From an uncultured Verrucomicrobiota bacterium (GTDB lineage Bacteria; Verrucomicrobiota; Verrucomicrobiia; Limisphaerales; CAIMTB01): DNA of 32,273 nt. Position 1 is the stretch's first letter. Each line of letters starts with the position of its first letter. The notes beneath the pieces were generated by a model that searched no databases, was not told the DNA's origin, and worked only from the letters and a program-made list of their open reading frames with translations. Made by a program: the position numbers and the translations under genes. Shown here piece after piece: positions 13,098-21,875 of the stretch. The DNA lies in NCBI GenBank assembly GCA_903844265.1, contig CAIMTB010000154.1, forward strand, positions 1 through 32,273. Reading direction: 5' to 3'.

Positions 13098-15860
13098 TCA
13101 CGGCACTTCGCTGGTAAACTCGTACGTTCCGGACCCGACCGAGAGCACTGCCCGATCCCCCTCCTGGCTCAACAGCCGGATGCCTTTGGAGGCCTCGAGC
13201 CTTCGGCCGCCCTCGAGGATCACCGAGCTCGGCCGTGCGGGGAGATGCACGACGGCGATGGTGTTGGCGGGCACCGTGATGCCGAGGCGCAGCCGGCCCT
13301 CGTGACGTTCCCAACCGGATACAATGCGTCCGCGGATGGAATCGTATTCGGCCTTCGCGAATCGGAGATCGCCGACGATCTCCGGGTGCAGGACAAACCG
13401 TTTGAATCCAGGCCCCGCGGGATCGGGTCGGATGCCGGCCAGTGCCTTGTAAAACCAGGCGCTGACATCCCCGAACATGACGTGGTTGTGCGACTCGGCG
13501 CCGCCCCACTGTTCCCACAGCGTGGTTGCCCCCTGGCGCAGCCACCAGATCCAGCCTGGTTGATCGGTCTGGCTGACCACCGCATACGCGCGGTCCGCGT
13601 GGTCGGTGTCGAGCAGGGCATTCAGGAGGTATTTCGCACCCAGGATCCCGGTGTCGATGTGGTTCCCGGTCCGGTCCAGCGCTGCCAGCAGGTTGGCCGT
13701 CGCCCGGTCCTTGTCCGCTGGATCCACCATCCCCTGATAGAGAGCGCAACTCAGCGCGGTCTGGCTCCCGTTGTCGTAGAGTCCCGTGTCAGGATGTTGA
13801 AACCGGGCCTGGAACGCGCGTCGCACGTTCTCCGCGAGATCCTCGTATCGGGCGGCGTCCGCGGTGTTCCCCAAAATCCGGGCCGCCTCCGCGACAATCC
13901 GGGCATCGACATAGTAGTACGCTGTGGAGGTGATCGCCGCCCCGGTCTGGGTCTTCCACGGTGCCCAGTCGTTCAGCCCGCTCTCGATGATCCCATGCTT
14001 GGCGTGGCTCGAGAGATAATCGACGTAGCGTCGCATGCCCTCGTAGTGTCGCCGGAACATTTCCGTGTCGCCGAAGTACAGATGCGCGTAGTGCGGTATC
14101 AGGAGGTAGGCGCTGTCCCATGCCGGGCCGTTGCCCCAGGCATAACCCCAGCCGCCCGTGGGCACGATGCCCGGCAGTTCACCCGTCGGCCGCTGCTCGT
14201 CGCCGAGATCGTCGACCCATTTCGCCTGCACGGTCACGGGGAGGAAATTGAAGTTCGCCTGCTCCGCCGCCAGATGCGCGTCGCCGGTCCAGCCGTTCTT
14301 CTCCCGATGCGGACAATCCGTCGGGATTCCCTGCAGATTGCTCAGGTAGGCCCACCGCGTCGCCATCTGGATCCGGTTGAGATCGGGATTCGAACATTCA
14401 AAGGAACCTGCTGACGGAACCGCGGAGTGGATGAAGTGCGCGCGAATGGTGTCCGGCCCCGGCCTGAGACCCGTGACCTCCACATACTGAAAACCGTGGT
14501 AGGCGAACCTCGCGTGCCATCGCTCAACCCCCACTCCCTTCAGGATGTAGGTGTCTGTCTGGAAGGACTGGTCCTTCCCCTGGCTCTTGATGTGCTGCTC
14601 GATGTCGCGCGTGTCCAGCTTGCCGTCCGGCGAAAGCCGCTCGCCGTAACGCATCCGCACCGGGGTCCCGGGTGGTCCCGAGACATTGAGTTCAGCGAAC
14701 CCGGCCAGGTTCTGACCGAAGTCGACGACATAGACGCCGGGTGTGGGCTCCGTGATCCGCGCGGGCGGCAGCGTCCGTTCGCTTCGAATCGATGGCATGG
14801 CCTGGGCGCGCAGGACCCCCTTCGGCGCCGCCACGACCTTCGCCAAAGCCCACCCCACGTCGTTGTCCCCGGCCGTGTCCCAGCCCGTCTTCTCGAGACG
14901 CGCATCGTACGTCTCACCCCCGTAGATGCTGTCGAAAACCACCGGGCCCGTCGACGTCCGCCAGGTTGCGTCGGAGAGTACCGTCTCCATTCGGCCGTCC
15001 GCGTATTCGATGTGCAGCTGCAGCAACAGCCGGGGCGCCATGCGCCACGGGGCCTCGTGGAAATTCCAGACGGCGCGGGTATGGCAGTTGAACCAGCCCG
15101 TTCCCAGCATCACCCCGACCGCATTGGGTCCGGGACGCAGCCACGGGGTGATGTCGTGGGTCACATAGAGTACCCGCTTGTCGTACCGCGTGTACCCCGG
15201 GTCCAGGACACTGTCCGAGACCGGGTGCCCATTGACGGTCATGTCGCAATACCCGAGACCACAAACGTAGGCGCGTGCCCTCAGCACTTTGCCGTTCACC
15301 TCGAATCGTTTTCGCAACATCGGCGCCGGCTGGTACTCGGTCCCTTCGGTCCGCCCGATCCACGAGGCTTTCCAGTCCTTCGGTCGCAGCAGGCCCATCT
15401 CCCAGCGCCCGACGCCGCTCCACTCGGACGCCTGGCCATCCTGATCCCACGACCTCACCCGCCAGACGCAGGCCTGGCGCGACGCGAGTTCACGTCCCGA
15501 GTAGCGGATATGGAGCGTCTCGTCAGACGTGACACGGCCGCTGTCCCACAAGTCCGCCTTGCCCGGCTTCAGCGAGTCTTCGCGTGAAGCCACGAGGATC
15601 TGATAGGCGGACTGCCGCTGGTCCCTCTCCTTCGACGTGACGATCCAACTCAGGCGTGGTTGAGGCGCGTCGAGTCCAAGCGGGTTTTCAAGGTACTCGA
15701 CACGAAGCCGCTCCGCGGTCAACCGCGCGAAAACGGGCGATGCGGACTGGAGCAGTACCGCGACACACATCAACGCACGCCACGTTCCGCAGGCAGGAAA
15801 GCCTGGAACGATCCGGGTCGATGACCTTGAAAAATCCAGCGCAGGGAGAAGCGGTTTCAT
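13098..15860 (-). CDS. Secreted alpha-L-rhamnosidase (GH78)
   Basis: From ATG at 15860 the protein is ~920 aa. A further in-frame ATG at 15896 would add a non-signal leader. The N-terminus (basic start, WRALMCVAVLLQSASPVFA) looks like a long signal peptide. Next comes an N-terminal sandwich with NPLGLDAPQPRLSWIV, then the lectin-like domain GYCDMTVNGHPVSDSVLDPG at ~200-245. The (alpha/alpha)6 catalytic domain has PTDCPHREKNGWTGDAHL (~511-528), which includes the Asp/Glu motif used as general acid in GH78, and later WEQWGGAESHNHVMFGDVSA (~783). A C-terminal beta-sandwich ends the protein. It would release terminal alpha-L-rhamnose from polysaccharides or glycosides outside the cytoplasm. No transporter or sugar-catabolic gene is adjacent. 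Confidence 0.95.
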   Translation of the reverse strand: MKPLLPALDFSRSSTRIVPGFPACGTWRALMCVAVLLQSASPVFARLTAERLRVEYLENPLGLDAPQPRLSWIVTSKERDQRQSAYQILVASREDSLKPGKADLWDSGRVTSDETLHIRYSGRELASRQACVWRVRSWDQDGQASEWSGVGRWEMGLLRPKDWKASWIGRTEGTEYQPAPMLRKRFEVNGKVLRARAYVCGLGYCDMTVNGHPVSDSVLDPGYTRYDKRVLYVTHDITPWLRPGPNAVGVMLGTGWFNCHTRAVWNFHEAPWRMAPRLLLQLHIEYADGRMETVLSDATWRTSTGPVVFDSIYGGETYDARLEKTGWDTAGDNDVGWALAKVVAAPKGVLRAQAMPSIRSERTLPPARITEPTPGVYVVDFGQNLAGFAELNVSGPPGTPVRMRYGERLSPDGKLDTRDIEQHIKSQGKDQSFQTDTYILKGVGVERWHARFAYHGFQYVEVTGLRPGPDTIRAHFIHSAVPSAGSFECSNPDLNRIQMATRWAYLSNLQGIPTDCPHREKNGWTGDAHLAAEQANFNFLPVTVQAKWVDDLGDEQRPTGELPGIVPTGGWGYAWGNGPAWDSAYLLIPHYAHLYFGDTEMFRRHYEGMRRYVDYLSSHAKHGIIESGLNDWAPWKTQTGAAITSTAYYYVDARIVAEAARILGNTADAARYEDLAENVRRAFQARFQHPDTGLYDNGSQTALSCALYQGMVDPADKDRATANLLAALDRTGNHIDTGILGAKYLLNALLDTDHADRAYAVVSQTDQPGWIWWLRQGATTLWEQWGGAESHNHVMFGDVSAWFYKALAGIRPDPAGPGFKRFVLHPEIVGDLRFAKAEYDSIRGRIVSGWERHEGRLRLGITVPANTIAVVHLPARPSSVILEGGRRLEASKGIRLLSQEGDRAVLSVGSGTYEFTSEVP

Positions 15861-15943
15861 GCCAGCGCAAATGCGCGTGGACCACGCTCCCGTCATGCCT
15901 CGCGCCCGTCAACGAAGTGGGGACCGGCACCTCCATGGCTGCG

Positions 15944-16057
15944 GTGCATCCACGAGTGGCGGTGGTGACGGCCTCTCCGAGGGCGCCGTGCCTGGGTGCG
16001 TCCGCGAAGGACGGCGCGCAGCGGAGTGCGCGCCCTACCGTCAATCTGTGGATGCAC
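15944..16057 (+). repeat. Repeat family 2, copy 1
   Basis: The stretch is bounded by the 10-bp inverted repeat GTGCATCCAC (15944-15953) and GTGGATGCAC (16048-16057). The conserved core runs from GTGCGTCCGCGAAGGACGGC (15996) through GCGCAGCGGAGTGCGCGCCC to the right end. The core recurs inverted at 28652 and in direct orientation at 29398. It sits in the divergent gap between rhamnosidase and the ABC-F gene. Such GC-rich, dyad-containing blocks behave like REP elements. Confidence 0.8.
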
Positions 16058-16129
16058 CCCCATGGCTTCGAAGAGTGGAAGATCGATTGAATCCGGCGCC
16101 GAAGAACCGTCATTGTCCCCACCCAAGAA

Positions 16130-18064
16130 ATGCTGACCTTCAGTGGACTCACCAAAGCCTACGGCGGACGGACCCTTTTCGCCGATGCCTCCCTCGCGCT
16201 GATTGCGGGCGACCGCGTCGGTCTCGTCGGCCCCAACGGCGCCGGCAAATCAACGCTGTTCCGAATCCTGCTCGGGCAAGACACTGCCGACGAAGGCACG
16301 ATCTCGTTTTTCCGGGGCATGCGAGTCGGCGTGCTTCCACAGGAAAGCGCGCCGGCAGGGGACGAAAGCGTCCTCGACCTCGCGCTTGGCCATGGCGCCC
16401 CGATCGGGCATGGGACCGACAGCGCGGCAGCCGCGGATGACATGCACCACGTGCATGTGGACGGCGAGACCATCGCCCGCGCCAAGCGGATCCTCTCTGG
16501 ACTGGCCTTCCGGGAAAGCGACTACGACCGACCGGCGCGGCAGCTCAGCGGTGGTTGGGTCATGAGGGCGCACCTCGCGCGGCTTCTGGTCTCGGAACCC
16601 GACCTCCTGATGCTCGACGAGCCGACAAACCACCTCGATCTCGAGGCGTTGTTGTGGGTTCAGGATTATCTCCGGTCCTACCCGGGCGCGCTGCTTCTGA
16701 TCTCGCACGACCGTGAATTCCTGAACCAGCTCTCCACGCATATCGTCGAATTGCGCCAGACGCGGCTCTTCAAATACACCGGCAACTACGACAGCTACCT
16801 CCGCCAGCGCGAGACCACCGAGGCCGCGTTGCTGGCCGAGGCCAAAGCCCAGCAGCGCCGCATCGATCAGCTTCAGGACTTCGTCGATCGCTTCCGCGCC
16901 AAGAACACCAAGGCCGCCCAGGCCCAAAGCAAACTCAAGCAGATCGAGCGCATCCGCGAGGGCATGGTCGAGATCGTCGGCAGCGACGCCGCCATGGGAG
17001 ATTTCCGATTCCCCCAGCCCGAACGAAGCGGCCTCCGTGTCATCCGTGCTACCGGAGTGAAATTCGGCTACGGCGACGTGCGCATCTACGAGAACCTCCA
17101 GTTCGAGGCTGAGCGCGGCCAGCGCATCGTCCTCGTCGGCCCGAATGGGGCCGGCAAATCCACCCTTCTCAAACTGCTCGCCGGTGTCCTGAAACCCCAG
17201 GCCGGCGAATGCCAGACCGGCCACAACGTCCGGGCCGGCTACTTCGCACAGTACCGCCTCGACACCCTCAAGCCCGAGCGCACCGTGCTCGAGGAGGGCT
17301 ATGACACCCCCCAACGCGTGACCGAGACCTTTGTCCGGACCGTGCTCGGCAGCTTCCTCTTCCGCGGCGACGACGTGTTCAAGAAAGTCGCCATCCTCAG
17401 CGGCGGCGAGAAAAGCCGGCTGGCCCTCGTCAAACTCCTCCTCGACCCGCCCAACCTGCTGTTGATGGATGAGCCGACGACCCACCTTGACCTCGCCAGC
17501 GTCGATGCGCTCGTCGAAGCCCTCAAGCAATACGAGGGAACGCTGATCTTCATCAGCCACGACGTGCACTTCATCCGGTCGATCGCGACCCACGTCGTCC
17601 ATGTCCGCTCCGGCCTGCTCACCCAGTTCACCGGGGGCTACGACTATTACCTCGAGAAGACGCGCCAGGCGGCGCGGGCAGGCCTCGTCGGAAATGCCTC
17701 CGCCCCCGCTGCCCCCACCCGTCCCTCCCCAGCACCCAGGCAGAATACCGTGGCACCGGCCCAGGATTTGGACGCTTCCCCGCGCAAGGAACAGAAGCGT
17801 GTCGATGCCGAGGCCCGGCAATCGCGCACCCGGGACCGGCGGCAGCTCCAGAAGAACGTCCAGGAACTGGAGGCAGAGATCAGCAGGCTGGAGGCTCGGG
17901 AGAAGGAATTGGTCACGGACCTGGAACGTCCGGAGACCTACAACACCCCGGGCCTCGCCATGGCCGTGAACCGGGAGCTGCAAGACATCCACGTCCGCCT
18001 CCCCGCACTTCACGCGGACTGGGAACAAGCCGCTGGAAAACTCCAGGCCTTCGAAGCGTCCTGA
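16130..18064 (+). CDS. ABC-F family ATPase (ribosome-associated type)
   Basis: A 644-aa cytosolic protein with two ABC ATPase domains and no membrane segments. Domain 1 has Walker A GPNGAGKST (~34-42), signature LSGGW (~138) and Walker B LLMLDEPTNHLDL (~160). Domain 2 has Walker A GPNGAGKST (~337), LSGGEKSRLAL (~423) and LLLMDEPTTHLDL (~443). The linker rich in Lys/Arg/Gln (AKAQQRRIDQLQDFVDRFRA) is the P-site-tRNA-interaction motif region of ABC-F factors. The C-terminus (~560-644) is a Pro/Ala linker plus a coiled coil, as in Uup/YheS-like members. These proteins act on stalled ribosomes or in ribosome assembly. Domain 1 contains a His/Asp-rich insertion (ADDMHHVHVDGE, ~103-115) that I do not recognise. 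Confidence 0.93.
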   Translation: MLTFSGLTKAYGGRTLFADASLALIAGDRVGLVGPNGAGKSTLFRILLGQDTADEGTISFFRGMRVGVLPQESAPAGDESVLDLALGHGAPIGHGTDSAAAADDMHHVHVDGETIARAKRILSGLAFRESDYDRPARQLSGGWVMRAHLARLLVSEPDLLMLDEPTNHLDLEALLWVQDYLRSYPGALLLISHDREFLNQLSTHIVELRQTRLFKYTGNYDSYLRQRETTEAALLAEAKAQQRRIDQLQDFVDRFRAKNTKAAQAQSKLKQIERIREGMVEIVGSDAAMGDFRFPQPERSGLRVIRATGVKFGYGDVRIYENLQFEAERGQRIVLVGPNGAGKSTLLKLLAGVLKPQAGECQTGHNVRAGYFAQYRLDTLKPERTVLEEGYDTPQRVTETFVRTVLGSFLFRGDDVFKKVAILSGGEKSRLALVKLLLDPPNLLLMDEPTTHLDLASVDALVEALKQYEGTLIFISHDVHFIRSIATHVVHVRSGLLTQFTGGYDYYLEKTRQAARAGLVGNASAPAAPTRPSPAPRQNTVAPAQDLDASPRKEQKRVDAEARQSRTRDRRQLQKNVQELEAEISRLEAREKELVTDLERPETYNTPGLAMAVNRELQDIHVRLPALHADWEQAAGKLQAFEAS

Positions 18065-18088
18065 CCCGGAGTCCAATTCAGGCGCGAC

Positions 18089-18922
18089 CTACGCGACCGT
18101 GACGACCGGCGACCCGAAGTGGAACGCCCCATAGCCGACCACCTCTTCCCGCCGCCTCGCGGTGTCTCCCGAGTTCCGCAGGTCCACCGCGGCCGCCTTC
18201 AACCGGTGTCCTGCGGCCGCCTCGAGGAACCCTCGGATGGCTCGGAACCCGCACGCGCGCCGCGGCGTCAGCTCGATGCTGGTGAGGCTCTCAATCGAAT
18301 TGGCCGTGCCTTGGTCGAACCGGCGCGCCGAGTCGTAGTCGAGGAAGTGGCTGAGGTCGGAGCTGATCACGAACCGCGTTTCATCACCGCCCCAGAGCGC
18401 ATCGATCACCGCGCGGATCCGCGCGTCCGTCTCCCGGCCCACCACCAACGGCACGATGGTGAACTCACGCAGGACAACCTGAAGGAACGGCAGTTCCACC
18501 TCGAGGCAATGCTCTGGAGTGTGGGCTGCATCGTAGACAATCACCCCGGGGAGCTGCAGGGCCTGGGCGATCGCGGCTGAATCCAGCCCCACATCCCCGA
18601 GCGGCGTCGCCATCGCCCGGGTTCCCGGTAATGCCATTCCCCGGAAATCCAGCCAGTGTGACGGCCCCAGCAAAACCACCCGCCTGATCTTGTCCGCCTC
18701 CGCCGCCCACGGCGCGAAGGCCGACGCGGCCACCGCCCCGGAAAACGAAAAGCCCGCGTGCGGCGCGATGATCGCCTTCGGATTAGGGATCAAACCCGGC
18801 TTCGCCGCGGCCAGGAATTCCTCCACCATGCCGGATAACATCTCCGATGACTGCGGGTAAAAGCGCCCGGCCTGGACTGCAGGCCGTACCTTTTGCGAAG
18901 GCGCTTTCATGGAGGCAAACAT
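18089..18922 (-). CDS. amrB: MEMO1 family protein (AmmeMemoRadiSam system protein B-like)
   Basis: A ~277-aa protein of the MEMO family, related to class III extradiol dioxygenases. It carries VRPAVQAGRFYP at the N-terminus, then AIIAPHAGFSFSGAVAASAF, VVLLGPSHW, HTPEHCLEVELPFLQVVL and VISSDLSHFLDYDSARRFDQ. The histidines in APHAG, GPSHW and DLSHF match the metal-site pattern of the family. The start is uncertain: ATGs at 18943, 18922 and 18910 are all in frame, and the family core begins only after the last. In many genomes this gene accompanies an AMMECR1 protein and a radical-SAM enzyme (AmmeMemoRadiSam). Neither is seen here, so this copy stands alone in the window. It converges with the ABC-F gene, 24 bp apart. 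Confidence 0.88.
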   Translation of the reverse strand: MFASMKAPSQKVRPAVQAGRFYPQSSEMLSGMVEEFLAAAKPGLIPNPKAIIAPHAGFSFSGAVAASAFAPWAAEADKIRRVVLLGPSHWLDFRGMALPGTRAMATPLGDVGLDSAAIAQALQLPGVIVYDAAHTPEHCLEVELPFLQVVLREFTIVPLVVGRETDARIRAVIDALWGGDETRFVISSDLSHFLDYDSARRFDQGTANSIESLTSIELTPRRACGFRAIRGFLEAAAGHRLKAAAVDLRNSGDTARRREEVVGYGAFHFGSPVVTVA

Positions 18923-18943
18923 CACTTCGTGTAGCCATGACAC

Positions 18944-19252
18944 GCCATTTTACTTCTTCAAGTCAAACATCGTGCCTCCCCGCCAGAACCGCGGCCCGAA
19001 GGGTGCGGTGCCTGCACAGGTCGACGGCAGGGCGCGCCGCCCTTCCGGGGGATGCCCCAGGGCAGGGCGCCCTCGGAGAGGCCGCCCTGCGACCGACAAT
19101 TCGGGGATGGCTCGAAGGGTGGGCCCGATGAAAATCGCCTGTTCCCGGCGAGGGTGTCGGGGGTAGTCTTGGGGTCCCGGATCCTGAGGATCGTCGCCCG
19201 GATGTAAGGGTGGTGCAGGACGTCGGGATGGCATCCACAAGAGACGCGAGGC
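18944..19252. other. Divergent intergenic region with GC-rich dyad (19062-19090)
   Basis: This ~310-bp gap separates the divergently transcribed MEMO and LeuB-like genes. It contains a perfect 8-bp stem GCAGGGCG/CGCCCTGC (19062-19069 and 19083-19090, 13-nt loop), preceded by GGCAGGGCGCGCCGCCCTTC, a REP-like GC-rich stretch. No convincing coding frame or promoter was recognised, though both genes must have promoters here. A Shine-Dalgarno-like GAGG precedes the start of the LeuB-like gene. Confidence 0.5.
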
Positions 19253-20356
19253 ATGAAGAGCTACGATATTGCAGTCATTGGTGGCGACGGCACGGGACCT
19301 GAGGTCACGCGCGAGGCCCTCAAGGTGGCCGAGGTCGCAGGCCGGAAATTTGGGTTTTCACTCAATTGGCACCCGTACGACTTCGGTGGCGACCGCTTTC
19401 TCCGGACAGGTGAGGTCCTCCCGGATAGCGCCGTGGATGAATTGAGGAAGTACCGCTCAATCTACCTTGGCGCGGTGGGGCATCCGCAGGTGAAGCCGGG
19501 CATTCTCGAGAAGGGAATTCTCCTGCGGCTCCGATTCGAGTTGGAGCAGTACATCAACCTGCGTCCGGTGAAGCTGTACCGGGCCCAGGATTGTCCGCTC
19601 AAGGACAAGGGGCCGGAGCATGTGGATTTCATGGTCATCCGTGAAAACAACGAGGGCCTCTATGCCGGTGCCGGCGGCAATCTCTTCAAGGGTACCCCTC
19701 ACGAGGTCGCGATCCAGGAATCCATCAACACCCGGCGCGGCGTGGATCGTTGTCTCGCATACGCCTTCGAGGTTGCGAAGAAACGTCGCGGCGGCCAGGC
19801 ATGGAAGGGCCTGAAGCCCGAGGACGTCGAGGCAGGCAAGCGTTCGCAACTCACCCTGTGCGGCAAGACCAACGTGCTCACCTACGCGTTTGACCTCTGG
19901 TGGCGCGGCTTCCAGGAAATGGCGCCAGCCCATCCCACGGTCAAGAACGAGTACGCGCATGTCGACGCGATCTGCATGTGGTTCGTGAAGAACCCGGAGT
20001 GGTTCGACGTGATCGTCACGGACAACATGTTCGGCGACATCATCACCGACCTCGCCGCGATGATCCAGGGCGGCTTGGGTGTCGCCGCAGGCGGCAATAT
20101 CAATCCCGAGGGCACTTCGATGTTCGAGCCGATGGGTGGCAGCGCGCCGAAGTACACCGGGCTGAACGTCATCAACCCGCTCGCTGCCATCAATGCCGCC
20201 GGGATGATGCTCGATTTCCTGGGCGAAACCGCCGCGGCCGAAGCCATCGAGAACGCCGTGGTCAAGATCATCAATACCAAGATCCAGTCGCTGGCCGCCG
20301 GACGCATGGGCTTCGGCACCACGCAGGTGGGCGATCTCGTCGCCGCCGCGATCTGA
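19253..20356 (+). CDS. 3-isopropylmalate dehydrogenase-like beta-decarboxylating dehydrogenase
   Basis: A 367-aa member of the isocitrate/isopropylmalate dehydrogenase family. It has the N-terminal IAVIGGDGTGPEVTREAL, the substrate-helix region ILLRLRFELEQYINLRPVKL, IRENNEGLYAGAGG, the catalytic Lys in CGKTNVL, and the metal-binding segment VIVTDNMFGDIITDLAAMIQ. It ends with the NAD-site motif EPMGGSAPKYTGLNVINPLA. The enzyme oxidises and decarboxylates a 2-hydroxy-3-carboxy acid with NAD. LeuB (leucine biosynthesis) is the most likely role; a tartrate/D-malate dehydrogenase-like role cannot be excluded, because QYINLRP differs from the usual LeuB substrate helix. No leuA/C/D genes are nearby. 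GCGAGGC just before ATG gives a plausible ribosome-binding site. Confidence 0.88.
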   Translation: MKSYDIAVIGGDGTGPEVTREALKVAEVAGRKFGFSLNWHPYDFGGDRFLRTGEVLPDSAVDELRKYRSIYLGAVGHPQVKPGILEKGILLRLRFELEQYINLRPVKLYRAQDCPLKDKGPEHVDFMVIRENNEGLYAGAGGNLFKGTPHEVAIQESINTRRGVDRCLAYAFEVAKKRRGGQAWKGLKPEDVEAGKRSQLTLCGKTNVLTYAFDLWWRGFQEMAPAHPTVKNEYAHVDAICMWFVKNPEWFDVIVTDNMFGDIITDLAAMIQGGLGVAAGGNINPEGTSMFEPMGGSAPKYTGLNVINPLAAINAAGMMLDFLGETAAAEAIENAVVKIINTKIQSLAAGRMGFGTTQVGDLVAAAI

Positions 20357-20410
20357 TATCCACGACAACCCGCCGGGACTCCACCGGTTTGCGGGAGGGC
20401 ATCCCTGACG

Positions 20411-20872
20411 ATGGCGCTTCCGGGTGACACTTTTGGCGATCGCCATTCGGGCCTCCTGGAAGCGCTCCGAGGGATTGCCGATCCGCAGGCACGGTTGTCC
20501 TGGGTGATCGATCAATCCGGACGACGCGGTGGGGTGGACCCCGTCGTCCGGTCGGAGTCGAACGAGATCAAGGGTTGCGCTTCCCGCCTGTGGCTGGACG
20601 CCGCCTTCGAGAGGGGGCGATGCCGATTTCGTTCCGATTCCGAGTCGGCCATCCTGAAGGCCATAACGGGTTTGTTATGTGAACTCTACGACGGCCTGTC
20701 CCCGCATGAGGTCATGGTCGGGGAGCCGGGGTTTCTTGAGAGGACGGGGTTGCTGGATTCGCTGACGGAGAACCGGCGCAGGAGCCTTGGAAAGGTGCGC
20801 GCTGCGATGCGCGCTTTCGCCGCCGAACGCGTTGATCGCGTTGATGGCGTTGATCGCGATGCCATCGCCTGA
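20411..20872 (+). CDS. sufE: SufE-like sulfur acceptor for Fe-S cluster assembly
   Basis: A 153-aa SufE-family protein. The N-terminal helix region is followed by RLSWVIDQSGRRGG, then EIKGCASRLWLDAAFERGRC with the invariant acceptor Cys in the GCxSxxWL motif, and the C-terminal LYDGLSPHEVM and LTENRRRSLGKVRAAMRAFA typical of the family. SufE takes persulfide sulfur from the cysteine desulfurase SufS and passes it to the SufBCD scaffold. No other suf gene is in the window. The last ~15 residues (RVDRVDGVDRDAIA) come from a short tandem repeat of GTTGATCGC/GTTGATGGC units at 20830-20865, a non-conserved extension. It is tightly linked to the downstream TatD gene (7-bp gap). Confidence 0.9.
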   Translation: MALPGDTFGDRHSGLLEALRGIADPQARLSWVIDQSGRRGGVDPVVRSESNEIKGCASRLWLDAAFERGRCRFRSDSESAILKAITGLLCELYDGLSPHEVMVGEPGFLERTGLLDSLTENRRRSLGKVRAAMRAFAAERVDRVDGVDRDAIA

Positions 20873-20879
20873 GGGCACC

Positions 20880-21875
20880 ATGGCCCTGTACGACGCTCAC
20901 AATCATCTCCAGGACGGGCGATTCCTGGGTCGTCAGGACGAACTCGTGGCGGCATGCCGCGACGTGGGTGTGGTCCGGATGGTGGTGAACGGATCTTGCG
21001 AGAAGGACTGGCCGGCGGTCGCCGAGATCGCGCGCCGATATCCGGACCTGGTGGTCCCGTCGTTTGGGCTTCACCCGTGGCATGTTCACCAGCGGACTCC
21101 GGCGTGGTTTGATGAGCTGCGGCGGAATCTTGATGACGTTCCCGGCGCGGTCGTGGGTGAGATTGGAATCGATCGTTGGATCCTGGAGTGCCCGCCCTCG
21201 GCTCGGGCGGCGGTGTCACCTGAAATCGCCGGGTTGACTGCGGCCGCGTTGCCCGAGCAGGAGGAGATCTTTTCAGTCCAGATCGCGCTCGCCACGGAAC
21301 GTAACATCCCAGCGAGCATCCATTGCCTCCAGGCGTGGGGACGGATGCACGATCGCCTCCGCGGCGGGCCGCGGCCGGCGTGTGGATTTCTTCTGCACAG
21401 CTACGGAGGGCCCATCGAGCTTGTCGAGCCCTTGACCCGACTGGGGGCTTACTTTGGTTTTCCAGGCTATTTCCTCCATGCTCGTAAGGCGCGTCAACGG
21501 GCCGTCTTCCGTGCTGTCCCCGCTGCGCGGCTCCTGGTCGAGACGGACGCACCCGACCAGCGCCTGCCCGCCACCGCGGAATGGCATGTGGCACATGAGC
21601 GGGTCGAGGGGCCGGTTCTCGGTGCGATGGCAGCACCGTCCACCGAAGCGCAACTTGGTATGTCATCGGGCGATTCCCGGCCTCTCCCCGGGATGATCGA
21701 GGGCTGGTCGCCCAGGATTCTTGCGGGGGGTGCAGGGCAGATGCTGAATCATCCGGCGGATCTCGCCCTCGTTTATGGCGGGTTGGCTTCATGGCTCGGA
21801 GAATCACCGGAGATCCTGGCCGCAAGGGTGGGGGAGGCATTCGAGACGCTTTTCGGTCGTGCCAAGGCTCATTGA
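20880..21875 (+). CDS. TatD-family metal-dependent hydrolase
   Basis: From ATG at 20880, preceded by GAGGGCACC as ribosome-binding site, the product is 331 aa. TatD motifs are in order: DAHNHL (HxH metal site), VPSFGLHPWHV, GEIGIDRWI with the metal-bridging Glu, SIHCLQAW, LHSYGG and LLVETDAPDQ with the catalytic Asp. Members are Mg-dependent DNases or 3'-exonucleases, or general amidohydrolases. It is longer than the usual ~260 aa because of an insertion after GEIGIDRW (ECPPSARAAVSPEIAG) and a ~65-residue insertion after ETDAPDQ (AEWHVAHERVEGPV through GWSPRI). It is co-transcribed with sufE. Its stop codon overlaps the convergent gene 21869-22858 by a few bases. Confidence 0.9.
   Translation: MALYDAHNHLQDGRFLGRQDELVAACRDVGVVRMVVNGSCEKDWPAVAEIARRYPDLVVPSFGLHPWHVHQRTPAWFDELRRNLDDVPGAVVGEIGIDRWILECPPSARAAVSPEIAGLTAAALPEQEEIFSVQIALATERNIPASIHCLQAWGRMHDRLRGGPRPACGFLLHSYGGPIELVEPLTRLGAYFGFPGYFLHARKARQRAVFRAVPAARLLVETDAPDQRLPATAEWHVAHERVEGPVLGAMAAPSTEAQLGMSSGDSRPLPGMIEGWSPRILAGGAGQMLNHPADLALVYGGLASWLGESPEILAARVGEAFETLFGRAKAH

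Noticed and set aside
12966-14414. 482-codon plus-strand frame opposite the rhamnosidase C-terminus
   Set aside because: Antisense to a GH78 gene with complete catalytic motifs; it starts inside repeat copy D.
16250-18076. 608-codon minus-strand frame opposite the ABC-F gene
   Set aside because: Fully antisense to a well-supported two-domain ATPase; the product is low-complexity and shows no motif.
19457-20515. 352-codon minus-strand frame opposite the LeuB-like gene
   Set aside because: Antisense to an intact dehydrogenase gene with all family motifs.
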